NCBI GenBank assembly: GCA_040766585.1
Contig: JAXGQE010000007.1
Location: 1-64,000 of the forward strand
DNA length: 64,000 bases
Reading direction: 5' to 3'
DNA from: JAXGQE01 sp040766585
Lineage (GTDB): Bacteria; Bacillota; SLNR01
Under the pieces are notes generated by a model, which was not told the origin of the DNA, searched no databases, and saw only the letters and a program-made list of their open reading frames with translations. The position numbers and the translations under genes were made by a program. This document shows, in pieces, positions 34,719 through 43,393 of this stretch; position 1 is the first letter of the stretch; each line of letters opens with the position of its first letter.

Positions 34719-36332
34719 ATGAATCAATTTGCAGATCGAGTATTTATCAATGCCCATGTAAAAACAATGAATAATGACCAGCCCGAGGCAGTTTGCGTAG
34801 CCTGTAAAGACGGGAAAACGATTTTCGTGGGAGATATGAAAGAAGGCTCCGACTATATCGGCCAGTCTACTGAGGTCATAGATTTGCATGGAAAAACGAT
34901 GCTGCCCGGTTTTTCCGACAATCACCTGCATCTTTTGGGATACGGTATTTCTCTGATTGAAGTGGACCTGTCCGGGATAACCAGCATTGACCAGGTTATC
35001 GAAAGAATCAAGGAAAGAGCATCGGAAACCGAAGACGGAAAGTGGATTCTATGCAGAGGGTGGGACCAAAACGACTATATCGAAGATCGATATTTTAATC
35101 GTTATGATCTTGATCAAGCAACGACATCTCATCCGGTGTTTGCTCGAAGGATCTGCGGTCATGCTGCAGTAGTCAACAGCCGGGGTCTTGAAATAGCCGG
35201 GATATGTGCAGAAACGCCCAATCCGGGAACTGGAGTCATCGAAAAAGAGGGCGAAGGAAATGAACCCAATGGGATTCTGCACGAAGAGGCAATGAATATT
35301 GCCGCAAGTCTGATCCCGCCCTATGATTTTGCTGATTTGAAATTAGCACTTTCCAAAGCGATGCAGAAAGCCATTCAGGCAGGAGTAACGGCAGTTACAA
35401 CCGATGATGTGCAGGCTGCCGGAAGTCTTCAAAAGTGCATAGAACTTTACCGGAGCATCTGGGAAGATGCTAAACCAGCCGTACGTGCATACCTGCTGGT
35501 CGCTGGCAGATTTCTCGATGAAGCATTGGAAACAGGCAACATAACCGGTGTAGGAGATACTAAAGTTAAAATCGGTCCCCTAAAACTCTTCCAGGACGGT
35601 TCTCTGGGTGCCCGCACCGCAGCATTGATGGACCCTTATACCGATAAACCCGATACATGCGGGATTTTGGTTCATTCTCAGAATACATTGAATGAAGTTG
35701 CAGCAAAGGCACATGCTGCCGGCATGCAAATTGGTGTTCACGCCATTGGAGATGCAGCGATCGTGTCTACTTTAGAAGCTCTGGAGTATGCACAAAAAAT
35801 GCATCCCCGGGACGACAGCCGCCATAGAATCATCCATTATGAAATCATTAATAATGAGATACTTGAGAAATCAATAGAGCTTGGGATCATTGCTGATATC
35901 CAGCCAAAATTCCTCACTACAGACGGCGGCTGGCTGGAAAAACGCTTGGGAGAAGAGCGATCCACTCAGGCATGTGCCTGGAAGACGATTTTGGATGCAG
36001 GAATCCCGGCAGTTGGTGGATCGGATTGCCCGGTTGAGCCGCTGGATCCTATCCTGGGCATCCATGCTGCAGTAACACGAGCTGTCTATTCGAGACCCGG
36101 CATTAGCTGGATGCCGCAAGAAAAACTATCTGTTGATGAAGCGGTAGCGCTGTACACTCGAGATGGAGCCTTTGGATCATTCGAAGAAAGCTATAAAGGG
36201 CAGATCAAACCGGAGTATTTGGCTGACTATGTGGTTCTTAATCAGGATCCTTGGCAGATTGAACCCGATGCCATCAAAGATATTCAGGTGCTGATGACCA
36301 TCATAGACGGTGAAATCTGTTTTGCCAAATAA
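34719..36332 (+). CDS. Amidohydrolase family 3 (YtcJ-like) under lysine riboswitch control
   Basis: Predicted 537-residue metal-dependent hydrolase. The N-terminal beta domain has VFINAHVKTMN; the metal motif is LPGFSDNHLHLLGYG; FQDGSLGARTAALMDPY, GVHAIGDAAI and a C-terminal QIKPEYLADYVVL are typical of the YtcJ group. Substrates of this group are mostly unknown and include N-acyl and formyl compounds. GGAGGTG lies 8 bases before ATG 34719; an upstream in-frame ATG at 34692 lacks a site. A terminator follows, so it may be the only gene on the riboswitch transcript. A lysine derivative as substrate is inference. Confidence 0.85.
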   Translation: MNQFADRVFINAHVKTMNNDQPEAVCVACKDGKTIFVGDMKEGSDYIGQSTEVIDLHGKTMLPGFSDNHLHLLGYGISLIEVDLSGITSIDQVIERIKERASETEDGKWILCRGWDQNDYIEDRYFNRYDLDQATTSHPVFARRICGHAAVVNSRGLEIAGICAETPNPGTGVIEKEGEGNEPNGILHEEAMNIAASLIPPYDFADLKLALSKAMQKAIQAGVTAVTTDDVQAAGSLQKCIELYRSIWEDAKPAVRAYLLVAGRFLDEALETGNITGVGDTKVKIGPLKLFQDGSLGARTAALMDPYTDKPDTCGILVHSQNTLNEVAAKAHAAGMQIGVHAIGDAAIVSTLEALEYAQKMHPRDDSRHRIIHYEIINNEILEKSIELGIIADIQPKFLTTDGGWLEKRLGEERSTQACAWKTILDAGIPAVGGSDCPVEPLDPILGIHAAVTRAVYSRPGISWMPQEKLSVDEAVALYTRDGAFGSFEESYKGQIKPEYLADYVVLNQDPWQIEPDAIKDIQVLMTIIDGEICFAK

Positions 36333-36339
36333 CAATCGA

Positions 36340-36371
36340 AAAGAGGGTGAAATGCACCCTCTTTTTTTTTA
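36340..36371 (+). terminator. Terminator after the YtcJ-like gene
   Basis: AAAGAGGGTG, loop AAAT, GCACCCTCTTT and a run of T residues. Confidence 0.9.
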
Positions 36372-36410
36372 AGGAAGGGAAAAACTGAACCAAAGCGAAG
36401 TAGATTACTG

Positions 36411-37796
36411 TTGGAATGGGGGGATGGATGTGGGGTAACTGTTTTCGTCAATGCGTGGATTGTTTGCATGGATAATGCAGATACGATCATTCCCAATGGT
36501 TGTATGGTTGTGAAAGACGGGCTGATTGACTATTTGGGTCAATCTTCCCCGGATCTTGCCAGCTGTATAGATGCAGAAGTAATCAATATGACCGACAAAG
36601 TAATTATGCCTGGATTCTTTAACTCACATACCCACATTGCCATGGTCCCATTCCGAGGGATTGTCCATGATCAGGAAAATGTCTTATATGATATTATATG
36701 GCCCATGGAGACTTCGTTTGCTGCAGAAGACTGTTATCATCTTTCTCGGTTGGGTGCAATAGAAGCGCTGAAAGCGGGAATTACCTGTGTTTGCGACCAT
36801 TACTTTTTTATGGATGCAATCGCAGATGGGATTTCTTCCATTGGAATACGTGGAGTAGTTGGAGAGACTATTATGGATCAGGGCGGTCCTTTTTCGACCC
36901 CGGATTCACTGGAAAAAGGGATCTTGTTTTGGGAAAGATGGCACAGCAGAAATCCTTTGATAACACCCGTCCTTGCCCCTCACGGGCCGGACACCGTAAC
37001 CCAGGATACCCTGCGGCAAGTCAAAGCTTTCTGCGAAGAGCACGACACCTATTATCATATGCATGTAGCTCAAACCCGCCATGAAGTGGATATCATTCGC
37101 AGTCGGCATCAAACCAGCTCGATTCAGTATTTGAATAATAACGATTTACTGGGTCCGCGTCTCAGTGCTGCTCACTGTATCTATACAGATAATGAGGATA
37201 TTCGTGTATTAAAAGATGGCGGTAGCCATGTTTTGTATTGTCCCAGCACCCATGGCTTCACAGGAGATATTGCTCCAGTTGATGAGATGCTGGCCTTAGG
37301 GATCAATGTTTGTCTTGGTACTGATTATGTGGCAGAAAACGATGATCATAATATGATGGAGGAAATGAGACTGGCCACTATGCTCCAGAAAGTACGCTAC
37401 CATGATCCGTCTGCCCTGCCGACAGAATCGGTTCTTCGTATGGCTACAGTGAACGGGCCCAGCGCTTTTGGCCTGGGATCTAAGCTTGGTTCTTTAGAAG
37501 TTGGCAAAGAAGCTGATCTGATCGCAATAAATCTGTGTAATCCTCGATTGACTCCCCATTACAATATCAAGAATACAATTGTCTACGCAGCTTCCGAAGG
37601 GGATATTGACCATGTCATGGTTGCTGGTAAGTTTTTGATTCGCGATAAAAAAACTGTGGGGATCTCAGAAGCTGAGATTATTCGGGAAGGGCAGGCTGCC
37701 TGCGATCGAATAGTGAGAAGAGCCTTGGTGAAAAACCCTCGGCTGGCTCGTGCCATAAACCCCCATCAATTAAGAAAAATAAAGGAGGAGTACTAA
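36411..37796 (+). CDS. Amidohydrolase of the SAH/methylthioadenosine deaminase (SsnA/MtaD) group
   Basis: Predicted up to 461 residues. The metal motif MPGFFNSHTHIAMV, the later HMHVAQTRHEVD, LSAAHCIYTDNEDI, and a C-terminal GLGSKLGSLEVGKEADLIAI are those of cytosine/SAH-deaminase-like amidohydrolases. It probably deaminates an amino-heterocycle. The start is unclear: the open frame begins at TTG 36411 without a ribosome site, while ATG 36428 follows a G-rich site but is one base out of frame because of the GGGG run at 36432-36435. The next gene starts directly at its stop codon. Confidence 0.8.
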   Translation: MEWGDGCGVTVFVNAWIVCMDNADTIIPNGCMVVKDGLIDYLGQSSPDLASCIDAEVINMTDKVIMPGFFNSHTHIAMVPFRGIVHDQENVLYDIIWPMETSFAAEDCYHLSRLGAIEALKAGITCVCDHYFFMDAIADGISSIGIRGVVGETIMDQGGPFSTPDSLEKGILFWERWHSRNPLITPVLAPHGPDTVTQDTLRQVKAFCEEHDTYYHMHVAQTRHEVDIIRSRHQTSSIQYLNNNDLLGPRLSAAHCIYTDNEDIRVLKDGGSHVLYCPSTHGFTGDIAPVDEMLALGINVCLGTDYVAENDDHNMMEEMRLATMLQKVRYHDPSALPTESVLRMATVNGPSAFGLGSKLGSLEVGKEADLIAINLCNPRLTPHYNIKNTIVYAASEGDIDHVMVAGKFLIRDKKTVGISEAEIIREGQAACDRIVRRALVKNPRLARAINPHQLRKIKEEY

Positions 37797-38609
37797 ATGC
37801 AGGCATTTTGGCCGAAAGAGAAGCAATGTGCAGTCGCTCTTTGTTTTGATTTTGATGCAGAAACGTTGTGGTTCAATGGTGGAAAAGAGACAACCCCGAC
37901 CCCCACATCGAGGGGAGAATATGCTGCTTTTGTGGCTGTTCCCCGGATCTTGGATCTTCTGGAAAAACATCAATTGCCCGCTACTTTTTTTGTACCGGGA
38001 TATACAGTGGAGAAATATCCCGAAATCGTCAAGGAAATTCACAAAAGAGGCCATGAGATAGGGCATCACGGTTTCTATCATGAAACCCCTGTAACCAAAG
38101 AATATGATGAAGAAAAAGAAGTCTTGGAGATGGGGCTAAAAGCGATTGATGAGGTGCTTGGAATCCGACCGGTTGGGTACCGCTCACCAGCGTGGGATTT
38201 AAGCAATCATTCCTTGGAACTTTTAAGTGACTTCGGTTTTCTGTATGACAGCAGTATGATGGCCGATGAGCGGCCCTACTTAATCAATGCCGGTCCGGAA
38301 AGAAAGCCCATGGTAGAGATCCCAGTTGAATGGATATTGGATGATGCTCCATATTTTCTGTTCAACTTCAATCCGCGTTATCGCGTCGGCTTATCCGATC
38401 CGGAAAAAGTACTGAACATATGGAAAGACGAGTTTAAGGGGTACTATGATAATCAAGGTTGCTTTGTCCTAACCATGCACCCCCAGGTTATCGGCCGTTA
38501 TCACAGAATTAAGATGCTTGACTCTCTTCTGACATTTATCAAAGACCATGACGATGTTTGGTTTGCTACCTGCGAAGATATTGCACGCTATTGGTTGGAT
38601 AAAAAATAA
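37797..38609 (+). CDS. Polysaccharide deacetylase family protein, possibly a cyclic imidase
   Basis: Predicted 270-residue NodB-fold hydrolase. Motif 1 is ALCFDFDAETLW; the metal motif HEIGHHGFYHE follows; RSPAWDLSNHSLELL is motif 3, and a late LTMHPQVIGR completes the site. The long N-terminal form without a signal peptide resembles HpPgdA/PuuE-type proteins, some of which open cyclic imides or allantoin rather than deacetylate sugars. It is cytoplasmic by sequence and sits among C-N hydrolases, which favours the imidase reading. ATG 37797 directly follows the previous stop, behind GGAGGAG. Confidence 0.75.
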   Translation: MQAFWPKEKQCAVALCFDFDAETLWFNGGKETTPTPTSRGEYAAFVAVPRILDLLEKHQLPATFFVPGYTVEKYPEIVKEIHKRGHEIGHHGFYHETPVTKEYDEEKEVLEMGLKAIDEVLGIRPVGYRSPAWDLSNHSLELLSDFGFLYDSSMMADERPYLINAGPERKPMVEIPVEWILDDAPYFLFNFNPRYRVGLSDPEKVLNIWKDEFKGYYDNQGCFVLTMHPQVIGRYHRIKMLDSLLTFIKDHDDVWFATCEDIARYWLDKK

Positions 38610-38622
38610 GGCGGTGAGACAA

Positions 38623-39516
38623 TTGAAAACCATCTCCAGTGATCATGTGGTCTATTCAATGAGCAAAAATCACTCACCAGCTGCATGGGTTTCATCCGGG
38701 GATTTGTTGACATTCCAAACCTTTGATTGCTTCAGTGAACAAATATGCACACAGGATGACCGGTTTCACAAAATTGGTTGGGACCGCATCAATCCGGCAA
38801 CAGGACCGGTTCATGTGGACGAAGCAGAACCAGGAGACATGCTGGCAGTAAAAATACTGGATATCCGTGTAGCCAAACAGGGCGTCATGGTTACAGTTCC
38901 CCAAATGGGTTTGTTGGGATCCCACTTTTGCGAGTCCACAACCAAAATAATTCCTGTACATTCAGGTACTGCCTCTTTTTGTGATGGTATTGAGCTACCG
39001 ATCGATCCCATGATCGGAGTGATTGGTACAGCCCCAGAAAAGGACAATATTCCATGCGGAACACCCGGTCTACACGGTGGAAACATGGATTGTAAGAAGA
39101 TCAAAAAGGGTGCAACCATATATTTACCGGTTTTCCATCCGGGCGGACTGCTGGCCTTAGGCGATTTACACGCTTTGATGGGTGATGGTGAGATATTGAT
39201 CTGCGGAATTGAAATCAGCGGCGAGGTCGATGTACAAGTGGATGTTATTAAGAATACAACCTGGCCGCTGCCTATGCTGGAAGATAGAAAAAAATGGATG
39301 ACCATAGCATCTGCGCCAACACTGGATGAAGCGTGCAAGACGGCCACAGAGAATATGGCTGCATGGTTAACGCAGATTCAGCATATGACGGTGGAAGATG
39401 CCGGTATGTTAATGAGCACAGTGGGTAATCTTCGAATCTGCCAGGTCGTGGATCCTTTGATGACCGCACGCTTTGAATTTCCAAAAAAATACCTTCGTTC
39501 GGAAATATCGTCATAG
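38623..39516 (+). CDS. Acetamidase/formamidase family protein
   Basis: Predicted 297-residue amidase of the FmdA/AmdA family, which hydrolyses small amides to ammonia and the acid. Family elements are GPVHVDEAEPGDMLAVKILDI, IGTAPEKDNIPCGTPGLHGGNMDCK, YLPVFHPGGLLALGDLHALMGDGEI and a late metal-site region. The start is TTG 38623 behind AAGGCGGTGA; the frame is open upstream but overlaps the deacetylase gene. It could finish breakdown of an amide released by the preceding enzymes; that linkage is inference. Confidence 0.85.
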   Translation: MKTISSDHVVYSMSKNHSPAAWVSSGDLLTFQTFDCFSEQICTQDDRFHKIGWDRINPATGPVHVDEAEPGDMLAVKILDIRVAKQGVMVTVPQMGLLGSHFCESTTKIIPVHSGTASFCDGIELPIDPMIGVIGTAPEKDNIPCGTPGLHGGNMDCKKIKKGATIYLPVFHPGGLLALGDLHALMGDGEILICGIEISGEVDVQVDVIKNTTWPLPMLEDRKKWMTIASAPTLDEACKTATENMAAWLTQIQHMTVEDAGMLMSTVGNLRICQVVDPLMTARFEFPKKYLRSEISS

Positions 39517-39701
39517 ACTTTCTATTCGATTTATTGGACAAAAATCAAATTCATATGGTTTTGAAGGGACTATTCGGGCATGAAACTTCTTTCCGTCGAT
39601 CAATATTCGTTCATATCCTCAATAAAGGGATCTTGGCTGCGCGTGTCGAAAACATTTTTGGTTCCCCCGGTTTTGCAGACGATATAGCGGGAGGGAAATT
39701 G

Positions 39702-40550
39702 ATGGAGCAAGAAAAACAGCTGGGAACTCAATTAAGAATCCGGCGGGAAGAGCTGGGTCTTACCATTGACCATGTGGTTCAGGAAACCAAAATCAGTTCC
39801 AGATACATTCAAGCAATCGAAGCAGGTGATTTCGGGCTGATCCCCGGAGAAGTATATTTGAAGGGGTTCATTAAAACATACTCAAAACTGCTGAATCTTA
39901 ATCCCAGTGAAATGGTCAGCCAGATACCATCCCAGGACAGCTCCAGCCAAAACGCCAATGATTCTGTCGAGCAGTCTCTGTATCCCAGAGATAAAAGCTC
40001 GAATCAGGGTTTCAATGTCAATAGCTCAATGCCGAAAAGAAGTGACAAGCATTCCATCAATGGACGCAGTGATAGGGGTCCATCCATCCGGAAATCAGTT
40101 CAGATTATTGCTATTGTCATCATTTGCTTGCTGCTGATTACTTATGTATACCAGAATATAATCTTGAAAAATCTCCCTTTACCTGAGCCGGATGACCAGA
40201 ACGATGACCCTATAGATCCGGGAGACGATGATACCCCTGAGCCTGAGGTCCCCCAGGTTACCATTGTTGAGGATTCCAGTGGGTTCGCGTCTGTCAATGT
40301 AGATGCAGAGCAGATTGATTTGCGTATCGAAGCCAATCAAACATGCTGGTTAAGGGCACAGATCGATGATAACGAGCCCGAGTCACAAACCATGGCCCCC
40401 GGTGATGTGCTGGAGCTTACCGCTGTAAGCAAAATCCAGCTGCGTGCCGGAAATTCTGGAGGAATTGATATCTACTTATTTGAAGAACTTCTCCCAGTCA
40501 GCGGTCAAAGCGGCGGAGTAAAAAATTATACCATCCAGACCCAACCTTGA
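39702..40550 (+). CDS. rodZ: RodZ-like membrane protein with N-terminal helix-turn-helix
   Basis: Predicted 282-residue protein. Residues 1-75 are a HTH_25-type domain (LGTQLRIRREELGLTIDHVV; YIQAIEAGDFGLIPGEVYLK). One membrane segment follows near residues 130-150 (IIAIVIICLLLITYVY). An acidic, Pro-rich linker leads to a C-terminal DUF4115-type domain (QTCWLRAQIDDNE). RodZ links MreB to the wall machinery in rod-shaped cells. ATG 39702 with GGGAGGG upstream is chosen; the frame stays open back to TTG 39534, but that 56-codon stretch looks non-coding. Confidence 0.82.
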   Translation: MEQEKQLGTQLRIRREELGLTIDHVVQETKISSRYIQAIEAGDFGLIPGEVYLKGFIKTYSKLLNLNPSEMVSQIPSQDSSSQNANDSVEQSLYPRDKSSNQGFNVNSSMPKRSDKHSINGRSDRGPSIRKSVQIIAIVIICLLLITYVYQNIILKNLPLPEPDDQNDDPIDPGDDDTPEPEVPQVTIVEDSSGFASVNVDAEQIDLRIEANQTCWLRAQIDDNEPESQTMAPGDVLELTAVSKIQLRAGNSGGIDIYLFEELLPVSGQSGGVKNYTIQTQP

Positions 40551-40566
40551 GAGAGATTCGAATGCA

Positions 40567-40600
40567 AAGGAAGCCGATCTTGCGGTCGGCTTTCCCTATT
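40567..40600 (+). terminator. Terminator after the rodZ-like gene
   Basis: GGAAGCCGA and TCGGCTTTCC form a stem around TCTTGCGG; the tail is CTATTTT. Confidence 0.65.
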
Positions 40601-40616
40601 TTGGGAGGAGCATCTC

Positions 40617-42512
40617 ATGAAATTTTTACCGATAGGTCGAGAAGATATGATGCAAAGAGGATGGGAGTATGTTGATTTCGTCCTAATCACAGGAGATGCC
40701 TATGTGGATCATCCAAGTTTCGGTGCTGCCATCATCGGGCGAATTTTGGAAGATCAGGGATACCGTGTTGGAATATTGGCGCAGCCCAATTGGCATAATG
40801 CCGATGATTTCAAAAGGCTGGGCAGACCGCGTTATGCCTTTTTGATTACAGCGGGGAATATGGACTCCATGGTGAATCATTTTACGGCATCCAAAAAAAG
40901 AAGAAAAGAGGACGATTATTCTCCGGGAAAAAAAGCAGGACTTCGTCCGGACCGTGCAACAATCACCTATACATCCCGCGCTCGTGAAGCGTTTAAGGAT
41001 GTTCCTGTCATAATCGGGGGTTTGGAAGCTAGTTTACGCAGGCTGGTCCATTACGATTACTGGAATGACGATATTCGCAGATCGATCTTAATAGATGCAA
41101 AAGCGGATTATCTGGTGTTTGGCATGGCCGAAATGACCATGATTCAGTTAGCTCGTTATTTAGCAGAAAACGCCCCGGAAGATGAGATCAGAAAATTGCC
41201 TGGGGTGCTTTATCGCACCAACGAGTTATCTCATCTGGATAACTGTACGATCATTCCCGGATACGATGATATAAAAAAAGATCGACGAAAATTTGCTACT
41301 GCATTTCGCAAGCAGTCGGATGAAAATGATTATCTGAACGGCCTTCCTGTGGTACAGCATCAAGGCAGTTCCTATGTTGTTCAAAATCCTCCGCCAGCTC
41401 CTCTCTCAACGGCTGAAATGGATTGGGTGTACGGGCTGCCCTACACTCGGAAAAGTCATCCTGTGTATGATCCAATGGGAGGAGTGCCGGCACTATCGGA
41501 AGTACAGTTCAGTATCACAACTCACAGGGGTTGTTTTGGGGCTTGTTCTTTTTGCGCAATTCATTTCCATCAAGGTCATACCATCCAAAGTCGAAGTAAA
41601 GAATCAATTGTTCAGGAAGCGATTGTGCTATCGAAGCACCCTGATTTTAAAGGAATCATTCATGATGTAGGAGGCCCAACAGCCAATATGTATGGGTTGG
41701 GCTGCAGCACAGGAGGCAGTGAGAGAAACGGCTGTAAAAAAGAGTCCTGCCTATACCCAAAGCCATGCCCCAGTCTGAATACAGATCATACGCCATCTCT
41801 TGAAGTTTTGGAAGAAATTCGCAAGATTCCAGGCATTCGTAAGGTATTTATACGATCGGGGATACGCTTTGATCTAATGAAGGAAGATGATTCCCAGCGG
41901 TACTTCAGCAGTCTCTGCGAGTACCATATAAGCGGCCAGCTGAAAGTAGCTCCAGAGCATGCCAGCAAAGCTGTTACCGATCTGATGCATAAACCGGAAA
42001 TATCCGTATTTTCCGATTTTGTTCGAGAATTTCGCCATATGAATGAAGGAATGGGAAAACAACAGTACATTATTCCTTATTTTATTGCCAGCCATCCTGG
42101 ATCCACACTCCAGGATGCAGTCCAGCTATCAGAATACATGAGAGATATCCAGTGTTTCCCGGAACAGGTGCAGGACTTTACTCCAACACCCGGGACACTA
42201 TCGACAGCTATGTACTATACAGAAATAAATCCACTTACAGGAGAATCCGTGTATGTTCCGAAATCCGAAGAAGAACGATCGCTGCAGCGTGCTCTCATGC
42301 AGTATTACATGCCGAAAAATCATGATTTAGTCCGAAAAGCATTGAAAATTGCAGGCAGGGCGGATCTAATAGGACGTGATCGAAAATCACTGGTTCCACC
42401 TGCTGCTGAAGATGATAAAAAAAACAAGGAAAAAAATCAAAAGAAACTCAAATCCACGGATCCGGCTCGAAAAACGTTCCACCCTTCCGGAAAGAAGAGA
42501 GGTCACAGATGA
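40617..42512 (+). CDS. YgiQ family radical SAM protein
   Basis: Predicted 631-residue protein. The N-terminal region has the UPF0313 pattern (FVLITGDAYVDHPSFGAAII; IIGGLEASLRRLVHYDYW). The radical SAM cluster motif is RGCFGACSFCAIHFHQG, and KVAPEHASKAVTDLM lies in the barrel. The C-terminus is basic and Lys-rich. The reaction is unknown. GGGAGGAG precedes ATG 40617. The stop overlaps the next gene's ATG. Confidence 0.92.
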   Translation: MKFLPIGREDMMQRGWEYVDFVLITGDAYVDHPSFGAAIIGRILEDQGYRVGILAQPNWHNADDFKRLGRPRYAFLITAGNMDSMVNHFTASKKRRKEDDYSPGKKAGLRPDRATITYTSRAREAFKDVPVIIGGLEASLRRLVHYDYWNDDIRRSILIDAKADYLVFGMAEMTMIQLARYLAENAPEDEIRKLPGVLYRTNELSHLDNCTIIPGYDDIKKDRRKFATAFRKQSDENDYLNGLPVVQHQGSSYVVQNPPPAPLSTAEMDWVYGLPYTRKSHPVYDPMGGVPALSEVQFSITTHRGCFGACSFCAIHFHQGHTIQSRSKESIVQEAIVLSKHPDFKGIIHDVGGPTANMYGLGCSTGGSERNGCKKESCLYPKPCPSLNTDHTPSLEVLEEIRKIPGIRKVFIRSGIRFDLMKEDDSQRYFSSLCEYHISGQLKVAPEHASKAVTDLMHKPEISVFSDFVREFRHMNEGMGKQQYIIPYFIASHPGSTLQDAVQLSEYMRDIQCFPEQVQDFTPTPGTLSTAMYYTEINPLTGESVYVPKSEEERSLQRALMQYYMPKNHDLVRKALKIAGRADLIGRDRKSLVPPAAEDDKKNKEKNQKKLKSTDPARKTFHPSGKKRGHR

Positions 42513-43372
42513 TTGTTGATTTTCATATTCACCCAGATTTTTCGATTGATTCATTTGGAAGCATTGCAGATTATTGTCGTAGTGCAATTAAAAAGGGAAT
42601 AGCACAGATATGCTTTACCACTCATGTGAATCTGGTACCCGAGCGGATTTCACTGGATGGGTTTATTCGTTGTAAAGGCATTATACAACCCATATCCAAA
42701 AGGTGGCTTGATTACTACTATCAATCCATCGAGGATGCCAAACTGCTGGCAGATCCATCTGAGCTGCAAATTTTCTCAGGTGTTGAAATTGACTATCATC
42801 CGGCAATTGAAAATACGATTGCTGAATTGATCGATGGTATACCGTTGGATTTCGTTCTGGGTGCCGTTCACAGCCTGGATGGGTATTCCATCGCTGTACC
42901 GGAAGACTGCCGTATTCTATATCGGCATTATAATCCAGAAGAACTATGCGAAATATATTATCATCGGGTAATTGAAGCGCTTCACAGCGGGCTCTTCGAC
43001 GCCCTTGCACATTTGGATTTATACAAACGCTTTGGCTACCCGATCTATGGACAGCAAATATATACTGCCCATCATAGGATTTGGGATTCCGTCTTGGCTG
43101 CATTTTCCGATACCAAAACCGCTGTAGAGATCAACACGGGTAACTGGAGAAAAGGACAACCATTTCCCTCGCCCAGCTTGGATTTACTGTCTGATTTGCA
43201 CAAGTGCGGGATTGTTGGAGTTACAGTGGGTAGCGATGCCCATCATCCGGAGTTAGTCGGTTGCGATATTCAGCGAGCTTACCAGTTTGCTGCATTGGCA
43301 GGATTTCAAGAAGTGCTCTGTTTTCGTAATAGGCAGCCGGAAGCCATAGTCAGCGTCGATTCATCATCATGA
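42509..43372 (+). CDS. PHP-domain phosphoesterase, histidinol-phosphatase-like
   Basis: Predicted 287-residue hydrolase of the PHP superfamily. The metal motif DFHIHPDFS is at the N-terminus, CFTTHVN follows, LGAVHSLDGYSIA is central, ALAHLDLYKR near residue 165, and VGSDAHHPELVG near the C-terminus. The pattern is like HisJ-type histidinol phosphatases, but no his genes are nearby and the start HPDFS differs from the usual HTH form, so another phosphoester may be the substrate. It overlaps ygiQ by 4 bases. Confidence 0.8.
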   Translation: MIVDFHIHPDFSIDSFGSIADYCRSAIKKGIAQICFTTHVNLVPERISLDGFIRCKGIIQPISKRWLDYYYQSIEDAKLLADPSELQIFSGVEIDYHPAIENTIAELIDGIPLDFVLGAVHSLDGYSIAVPEDCRILYRHYNPEELCEIYYHRVIEALHSGLFDALAHLDLYKRFGYPIYGQQIYTAHHRIWDSVLAAFSDTKTAVEINTGNWRKGQPFPSPSLDLLSDLHKCGIVGVTVGSDAHHPELVGCDIQRAYQFAALAGFQEVLCFRNRQPEAIVSVDSSS

Positions 43373-43393
43373 AGTTGCCCAGGAGGAGTCGGT

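Noticed and set aside
39534..39701. Extended N-terminus of the rodZ-like protein from TTG 39534
   Set aside because: The 56 extra codons show no domain, and GGGAGGG directly before ATG 39702 together with the usual HTH start supports the shorter form.
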